DNA of 64,000 nt from Sesamum alatum (Eukaryota > Streptophyta > Magnoliopsida > Lamiales > Pedaliaceae): NCBI GenBank assembly GCA_034509735.1, contig JACGWO010000005.1:19643264-19707263 (forward strand), given 5' to 3'. Shown one piece after another: positions 56,930 through 64,000 of the stretch (positions within the stretch are counted from its first letter, which is position 1; every line of letters begins with the position of its first letter). Below the pieces are notes generated by a model. The model searched no databases. It was not told the origin of the DNA and saw nothing but the letters and a program-made list of their open reading frames with translations. A program made the translations under genes and the position numbers.

Positions 56930-58990
56930 TAGCCTTCATCAATGAAAGCAGTAGTTTCTTATCTACTCCTCAAGTTTTCAAAGGAGAAAATTATCATGCA
57001 TTGGCTGTGAAAATGGAGTCTTATTTAGAAGGGAGTTTGTGGTGCAATTTCACCACTTCCCGAGGATCCAACGATTGCTCAAATATGAGATTATAGGAAG
57101 GACCGGAAGAAGATGCATAAGGCGAAGATCGGTATTCACTCAGTAGTATCAGAAGATATGTTCACAAAGATCATGACCTGTGAAACTGCAAAACAGGCAT
57201 GGGATCTTCTGAAACAAGAGTATCAAGGAAATGTCAGGATAAAGTGAATGCAAGTTTTGAACTGAAAAGGGAATTCGAGATGCAAAAGATGAACGAGATA
57301 GAGCAAGTAAAGGACTACACAGTACAGACAGGTTGTTGAAAGTAGTCAACAAAATCAAACTATTGAAAGAAGATCTTCCTAATAGTCGGGTTGTTGAAAA
57401 ATTATTGGTGACCTTATCAGAGAGATTTGAATCTAAAACCTCTTCCCTTGAAGAATCTAGAGATTTTTCAATAATATCTCTAGAAGAACTTCTCCATGCA
57501 TTGCAGGTGCTAGAGCAAATGAGGGCTTATCGAAATGAAAGAGCGGTCGAAGGAGCATTTACGGCATATGAGAAGAGTAAGAAACAACAGTGGAAAAAGA
57601 ATAAGGGAAAGGAAGGTCAAAAGAGTGGGCAACAAAGGAAGTTTTCCTCTATGTAAACACTATAAGAAAACTTCACATTTAGAAAAAATATTGTTGGTAT
57701 AGACCTGATATCCAGTGCAGGTCCCGTGGTCAAATGGGTCATATGGAGAAAGTGTGCAAAAACAAGCAACAGGCTCGCATAGTGGAACAAGAGCAGCAGC
57801 AGGAGCAACTGTGTGCTCCAACCTTTTTTTGAAAGATACACTCCAAGCAACATTTGGCTAATTGATAGTGGATGCAATAAATACATGACCTTTCATGAAT
57901 AGCTTTTCAGAGAATTGGACAAGTCATAAATGTCAAAAGTAGGAATTGCCAGTGGACAGTTTATTGAGGTTTAAGGTGAAGGTATCATCACAATTGACAA
58001 CCCAACAGGTATAAAATTAATCACTGATGTGAAGTTTGTTCCCAAGATTAATCAGAACTTGTTGAGTGTAGGACAATTACTTGAGAAGGGTTATTTTGTT
58101 AACTTTAAAGATAACATGTGTGTTACTACTGACTCATATGGTGTTGAATTATTTTCTATAGAAATGAAGAACAAGAGCTTTTTCCTTGATTGGGATAAGG
58201 CAAAGTTCACTGCATATCCATGCGTCGTGAATCAGGATGAATTATGGCACAAGTGGTTGGAGCATTTTCATTATTCAACATTAGATTATATGCAAAAACA
58301 TGAAATAGTAAGGAGAATGCTTTTCACGCAAGGAGCTACTACCGTGTAGGACATATGTCAATTAGGGAAGCAAATCAAGCTACCATTTTCAATTTGAAAA
58401 CGTAGGGAGCAATTGAGAAACTTCAACTCATTCAAACTGATATTTATGGAGATATAGGGATTGAACATCAATTTACTAGAACATACATCTCTCAACAAAA
58501 TGGGGCCAGTAAGAGGAAGAATAGAACAATTATGAATATGGCTCAATATCTACTATTTGAGAAGAGCGTACCAAAGAAGTTTTGGGCAGATGTTGTTAAT
58601 ATAACTGTATTTTTGCTAAACGCATTACCAACTAAGTTTAAAATGGAAAACACCTTTTGAGGTTTGGTATGGTTTTAAATCTTCTATTTTTAATTTGAAA
58701 ATATTTGGTGGTTTATGTTTTTACCCATGTTCCAAATTAAAAACAAGGGAAACTATATCCTAAAGTAGAATATGGACTCTTACTTAATGCTCATGGTGCT
58801 ATGTACAAATACAAAGCGAAGCTAGTCGTGAAGGGATATGATTAGTTATACAGTGAAGATTTTTCAGAGACGTTAGCACCTGTCGCAAGTACAAACGTCA
58901 AACTAGCAAATATTCTGACAGATGGACTTTCAAAGTCAGGATTTCAAGCATTGAGAAAGAAAATTGGAGTTTGCAGCAAAAATAGCAAGG
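56930..58990 (+). pseudogene. Copia Z gag-pol remnant
   Basis: Frames in sequence show gag (CETAKQAWDLLKQEYQGN; LEELLHALQVLEQMRAY in 57333-57656), a zinc-knuckle remnant ([17 protein letters not shown]), the protease site WLIDSGCNKYMTFHE, FVPKINQNLLSVGQLLEKGY and ELWHKWLEHFHYSTLDYMQK (58029-58349), traces of integrase (FTRTYISQQNGA, RTIMNMAQYLLFEKSVPKKF), and pol end pieces (DFSETLAPVAS, ANILTDGLSKSGFQ). The region between integrase and the end is reduced to fragments. Stops are frequent; no product is made. Confidence 0.8.
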
Positions 58991-59385
58991 AGGAGTGATA
59001 AACATTATGCCATATTTGTTGCAAATTTGTGTTAGAATAGGTGACCGTGAAGCCAATCTGATTGGGCTGATGTAACCTATGTCTGAACAGTTTTAGAGTT
59101 TTAATAAATTGTAATGAATAAGAAAGTGATATTCATTTGGCTTATACTTATTTGTGTTCACTTTACTGCTTTATATTAACTGTTCACTACACAAGCGAAG
59201 CCTACAAACTGAAATCACATTCTGGGAAACTGGAACTGCGCATTGGATGGTAGGTTCATGAAATCAGTTTCTCTGGATCGGTCTGAAATACTCAGAGTCA
59301 AGGAATCTCGAGATAGGGCATCGAGAATCCATTTGAGACTTGTAGTGAGCATCTGCAGTCGCGTTTTATCGACAAGTGATGAGGT

Positions 59386-61542
59386 TGTTAGAATAGGTGA
59401 CCAGAAAGCCAATTGGATTGGTGGTTTTTCAAAAACTATTCGTCAATCTTTATTAATACAATATTATCCTAATGAATAGAGTAAGTATTCATCACTGGCA
59501 TTGTGTTTGTTTGTGCTTACTACTAACGTTGAACGACGTTTTCAACGTCACAACAAATGCCTACAGACCAATTGAATAACCCATGTAGTTGGGTTGCGCA
59601 TTGGATAGTGGCTATGAAACCAACTTCTGAAAGTTGGTCTGAAACATTCCAAGTCGAGGACCTCGAGACTGGGCATCGAGTTTCCTATTGAGACTTTCAC
59701 TAAGTATTGCATTCACTGGGTGAGTGCCGAGTTTCATTGGCGACAGACGAAGGTCGTCTATGCAATTTTAGTAGGTTAGTTGACAGGGTGGTCGACTGAC
59801 TGAAGTGACTCGTGGGAATCGTCATATGGAAGCCTTGGAGGCTTGGTCGATATGACTAGAATTCCCGGTTCCGATAGTACAGGATTAGTCCTCGAACTTG
59901 AGGAATCATGGCAGTCACGTGCATATGAAGACTGTATCTTGGATCTGGCGAGAGGTGATCATTCTGTAAGACGGTCATTATAAGCCTTGTCCAGTGCAGT
60001 TGGAGTATGTATCAAGGACGGTGGATTCCAAGATAGGATTTGTCCCCTGTCAGTACATGACGGTGATGTCTCCTATTCACTCTAAGATGGTTTAGACTTT
60101 GAAATTATATGGCCATAGCAATTGATTGAGTAGGAAAGGGTTTCCTACACCGATCGATAGAGTAAACGCATCTCGGGTATGAAGTATAGTTGCCTAGCCA
60201 AGGATGGGAATCGAAACCCAATTCCATACCCTAGACTAAGGCCGGGAGACAATCGACAGTAGGACCGTACCCGTATGGAATCGACGCCTAAATGTTTCAC
60301 GCCAATATTCACATAGTCTCTAGTGCCATGGACCGTTGCTAGACGACCACCCACGGTGACGGGCTCCTGTTGGACACGAGCCAAGTCTAGCTGAGGGTGA
60401 ACCTAAAGGGTCACACACAAATCACCGAGGAGGTGAAATTATTGATTTTGAGTCAATTTCAGAGGATGATAAGTAATTGGATTACCTAAGGGATTGCCCA
60501 TTGGATGGACGAGACGATATTGTATCGGGCCCTCATTTAATCGGTAAATAGGATTTATCGATTAATATGGAAAGTTGAGATGTTGGATCTTTTAATTGGA
60601 TTAAAAGAACAACGGGAATTATTTAAGTGGACATTAAATTAAATTAGATTTAATTTTGGGTTCGTCGTAATTAGATTACGGTAGAACCCGGTCTGTTAAA
60701 TTTTGACCCGAGAGGTGTGTTAATTTCTATTTATGGAATAGGAAGAAGTTGGACTTCTTTCCTAAATAAGCATGGTTGAAAATTGCCACCTTGGAGGGAG
60801 AAAAAATCGGCCATGTTGGATGCTAAGTTTTAGTTGACTTGTCTCTTTTGGTATGTTTGATCATACCTTAGAAGATGGTAGGCTTGATTGAAAAATTGAT
60901 GGTGATTGATTGGGATGTATCTAGACATTCTTGGATGAACCTAGACACATTCCAATCATCACATTAATTATGTATATATATGAGTATATACTAACACCTA
61001 TGAATGATGAATTTCATCATTCATCTTTTTCTAGGAAAAAGATGAACACTCTCTACCATCTCTCTCTCTACTCTCCAAATCCTCTTTGTTGCTTCATTGA
61101 TCTAGGATCAATTGAAGAACAAAGAAAGATCAAGAAGGAACACTAATTTGATAGTGTAATCCCTTCTTTGATTTCATCCTCTAGGTTCGTTTTTCTCTAG
61201 CAAGAAAAACGAGATCTCTCCCGGTGTGGTGTGGACGACTTTAGAGGGTCTCTACATTGGGACCTCACGTGGATGAACGTCGGAGGAATCAATGCCTGCA
61301 GCCAATCGAAATACAAAATCGAGAAAGGTATTCCGATTTACATTTATGCTCGGTTTTTCTCTTTATTCCATAGCCACGAACGCTTGTTTATTTTATATGG
61401 TTATATTCTGTGTTTATACACCGATAGCCCGGGAACGTTCAAAGGTACACCCCTTGAACGCAATTTAAATTCTTTTTATTCCGCACACGTTTTACCTCCA
61501 CCGCGCTTCCGCCGCGTTCCCGGGCCGATCCGCTTTCCTTTA
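59386..61542 (+). mobile_element. Solo LTR, family X (copy X5), nested in Y4
   Basis: It starts TGTTAGAATAGGTGACCAGA and ends GATCCGCTTTCCTTTA, flanked by GAGGT (59381-59385) and GAGGC (61543-61547), a near-perfect 5-bp duplication. Removing it rejoins the Y4 LTR (GTGATGAGG / CTCGTCCATGC). 2157 bp. The palindrome region reads ATATGGCCATAG (60107-60118). Confidence 0.85.
61437..61459 (+). other. LTR hairpin in X5 (one mismatch)
   Basis: GTTCAA pairs with TTGAAC, then one A-C mismatch, then GG with CC, around loop TACAC-like sequence. Confidence 0.6.
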
Positions 61543-63048
61543 GAGGCTCGTCCATGCAGTGTTAGTGGGTCAACCAGCTATGTGGCTGCTAACTGAGGTG
61601 ACTCGTAGGAACCGTCATATGGAAGACCTTGAGTAGGGATAGTTAGGTATGACTTGTATTCCCGGTTCCGACAGTACAAGTTGATCCTTCGACTTGAGGG
61701 ATTACTGAGATCACCTACACAGTGCCTGTATCTTAGGTATGGCGAGAGGCTGCCAAGTCGTAGTCACTCGGTAGTCATAAGCCCTATCTAGTACAGTCAA
61801 GATGTGTAATGTGACAGTAGGTCCCGAGAGAGGATCTATCTCTTGTCAGAAGGCTGACGGTGATATCTCACTTTACTCTAAGACTCGTCCTTGATAAATC
61901 TGTGGCCACAGTAACTGAACAAAAGGGTAGGACCCCTGTGATGTTTAGTGTGGACGAGGCAAGGCTTAGGTCAAAAATGGGTACCTACATTTCTATGCCT
62001 AGATTCTAAGTAGTGAGATTGTAGATGGAAGGATAGACATACTAAAGAGCCTAAATGTTCACACCATAAACATTCACCTAGTCTCTAGTACCATGGACCA
62101 TTGCTAGACGGCCACCCATGATGACGGACGAATTCCTGTATAGGATGGTTGCGAATTCTGCCAAGTTTAGCTGAAGGTGAACCTAAAGAGTCACACACAA
62201 TCCGCACACATCAAAGGCATTTAATTTGAAACTAAATTTAGAGAGGTTGAACGATTCAAATTGGATTTAATCGGTTCTCTTTTTCTTGGGATGTTGATTC
62301 CATTAAATTGGATTAAAAGGAATTAACTAAATAGATAAATTAGATTTATTGGAATAATTTATGTTGGCTTAAAATAAATATTATTATTTATGTATTTATT
62401 TAAAAACCCCATGGATTATTTAAATGAGATTTAAATTTTCCATAAAATAAATGGATGGTTAAGATTAAAGAGGAGAGATGGATGGCCAAGATTGGTTTGA
62501 CTAATCTAAGCGTAGTTTGACTAGGTCCAAATCCTAGTCAAACCAAGCTTCTAAAGTTGGAGTTTGAAGAGGAATATTATTCCTCCTCTATATATACTCC
62601 TAGGTTAACACTTTAGAATGATGATGAAATTCAAGAAACACACACACACACCCCACTCGTCTCTCTCTCTCCCTCTTGCTCGTCCATCTCCTTTTTTTCA
62701 AGAACAAGTCGTTGATTCTTTGTTTCATACATTGAATCTAAGGAGGATTGATCACGTTCATTCATAACGTTTGGTCGATCCATCCTCTCTACATACATAC
62801 ATTTGTTTTTCGCTAGCACGAGGATCAAGATACGTGGGCGGATTGCGTGTACGATTTAGAGGGTCTCAAATTCGAGATCTTGGTGCAAAACGGGGAACAA
62901 CGCAAGTAGCAGTTTGAAGACAAAACGACAACCCGGTAGGTTATTTCGTTTTGGTGTTTTTCGAATTCAATACCCTATTGCCTCCATGATTTGCATGCTT
63001 TAATTTAGTTATGAGATACACTGAATGCCCGGGAGGTTCGAGGGAACC

Positions 63049-64000
63049 CATTCTCTTTTTTCGCCAACGGGATGCGTATAAATGTCATTCTGGGGTCAAA
63101 ATGATGTCGTTTAGACCAATTTGTAATGGCTTTTGTGACGGATTCTGTTGCAGGTACTTATTTCCCACCTCCCCTTGTTCGTGACAAACTCTCCCTCACC
63201 CCAGACCAGTTAGTAACTTTTCTTTTTCTTAAATTTTTTACTATACTTGAATGAATGATGGTGGTGATGATGATGTTGAATGAATTTGATGATGATGAAT
63301 TTTTGGTGTTAATATTTATGGTTAATTTGTATGAAATTTATTGTTAATTTCTGAAAATTTTGTTGATGATAAATCTATTTGTTATGATATTTTTTTATTT
63401 TTATGGACTTTTCTGAAAATTTTTAATTTTTCTAAAAATTATTACAATCTGTTTTTTCCTGGAATTATTGATGAATTTTTTTTCATAATTTTTCTTAGGT
63501 TTATGGATTTTTCTGAAAATTATTAATTTTTCTGCAATTTATGTAATTTCCTGCAATTTTTAGAATTTTTCTTTATTTTTTCCTTAATTTTCTGTAATTT
63601 CCTGCAAATTTCTAAAATTTATTTGAAATTTTCTGCATATATCATTATTTCTTCTGTATTTTCTGTAGTTTTTATGTAAGTTTACATCATTTTAGAAAAA
63701 TTAGGAAAGTTTGTTAGATTTAGTACACATATTAGGAAACAATGATTGAATTAGAAAAATAGTTGGGATTAATTAGTACACATTTTAGGAAATGTATTGG
63801 AATTTTGTACACATTTTAGAAAAATTGTTGGAATTTAGTATGCATTTTATGAAAATATTAAAATTAGGAATTTTTTTTTTGGGATTTACACCACATAATT
63901 ATAATATAGTTTATGGTATACTACAATATATTATAATAAAAAAATAATATTATACTTGAAGTTATTAGCATATAAATCCAATGTAGTTTATAGTAAATTA
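63049..64000. other. AT-rich DNA with simple repeats, no gene recognised
   Basis: Contains GATGATGATG runs (63255-63300), repeated TTTCTGAAAATT/TTTCTGCAATTT units (63345-63650) and GTACACATTTTAGGAAA-like units of about 40 bp (63725-63860). An acceptor-like TGTTGCAG at 63150-63157 precedes a short readable stretch (YFPPPLVRDKLSLTPDQ), possibly one exon of an unknown gene. Confidence 0.35.

Larger units (their letters stand above)
56589..59029 (+). mobile_element. Decayed small Copia element Z
   Basis: A 5' LTR, primer site, gag, protease and pol remnants in order on the plus strand, and the first 34 bp of the 3' LTR (58996-59029, TGATAAACATTATGCCATAT) before the Y4 LTR cuts in. Integrase and reverse transcriptase are mostly deleted. 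Confidence 0.8.
59030..63048 (+). mobile_element. LTR, family Y (copy Y4), 3'-truncated and split by X5
   Basis: It begins TGTTAGAATAGGTGACCGTG inside the Copia Z 3' LTR. After the nested X5 it resumes at 61548 and follows the Y LTR through CTGTGGCCACAG (61900-61911) and the TATATATACTCC stretch to CTGAATGCCCGGGAGG. It breaks off at about 63048, in the hairpin region, about 130 bp short of the normal end. Confidence 0.75.

Overview
The window is nuclear DNA of a flowering plant, probably a eudicot. It is AT-rich, has one compact nuclear-encoded chloroplast-type gene, and is otherwise packed with classic plant transposons: CACTA, hAT, MULE/foldback, pogo, Copia and Gypsy. No prokaryotic, organellar or CRISPR-like feature was seen. 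All coordinates were read by eye, and element edges were set mainly from terminal motifs and target-site duplications (TSDs).

Left part (1-10 kb). A broken Tigger/pogo transposase (1-703, minus) is followed by a possible tRNA-derived SINE. The only convincing host gene is at 3332-3844 (plus). It encodes a 170-residue predicted thylakoid membrane protein of DUF1118 type (RIQ1/RIQ2-like). After it come a MITE (4092-4620) and a long foldback element (5249-7633, 9-bp TSD) that was split by a non-autonomous hAT element (5380-6268, perfect 8-bp TSD).

9.5-19.4 kb. Two related MULE-like elements (9493-10603 and 10667-17593) carry GC-rich hairpin cores. The second was invaded by a gag-only Gypsy element on the minus strand (11018-15983, with gag present twice) and by a solo LTR of the same family. 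A diverged tandem duplication follows (about 17880-19400).

19.8-29.2 kb. This is one CACTA element with both ends and a TAT TSD. It carries remnants of TNPD and of a three-exon TNPA gene. Three LTRs are lodged in it: family X at 20247-22465, a truncated family Y at 23781, and an unrelated 2.1-kb solo LTR inside a TNPA intron.

29.3-45.4 kb. A 500-bp TIR element and a foldback repeat lead to a nest. A MITE flanked by 133-135-bp direct repeats contains an X LTR, which in turn contains an almost complete Copia element Y (32125-40186, minus strand; LTRs of 1992 and 1993 bp). A second CACTA fragment and a truncated X LTR follow.

45.4-64 kb. A decayed RICESLEEPER-like hAT transposase is followed by a third CACTA (ending at 54678) with a captured host-like exon pair and another solo X LTR. 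That CACTA sits in the TNPD coding region of a fourth. Next are a decayed small Copia (Z), a Y LTR containing a solo X LTR, and AT-rich sequence.

The most novel signal is a short hairpin near the 3' end of the X and Y LTRs. Its stem pairs are kept by compensatory changes between copies. A 12-bp palindrome is shared by the same LTRs.
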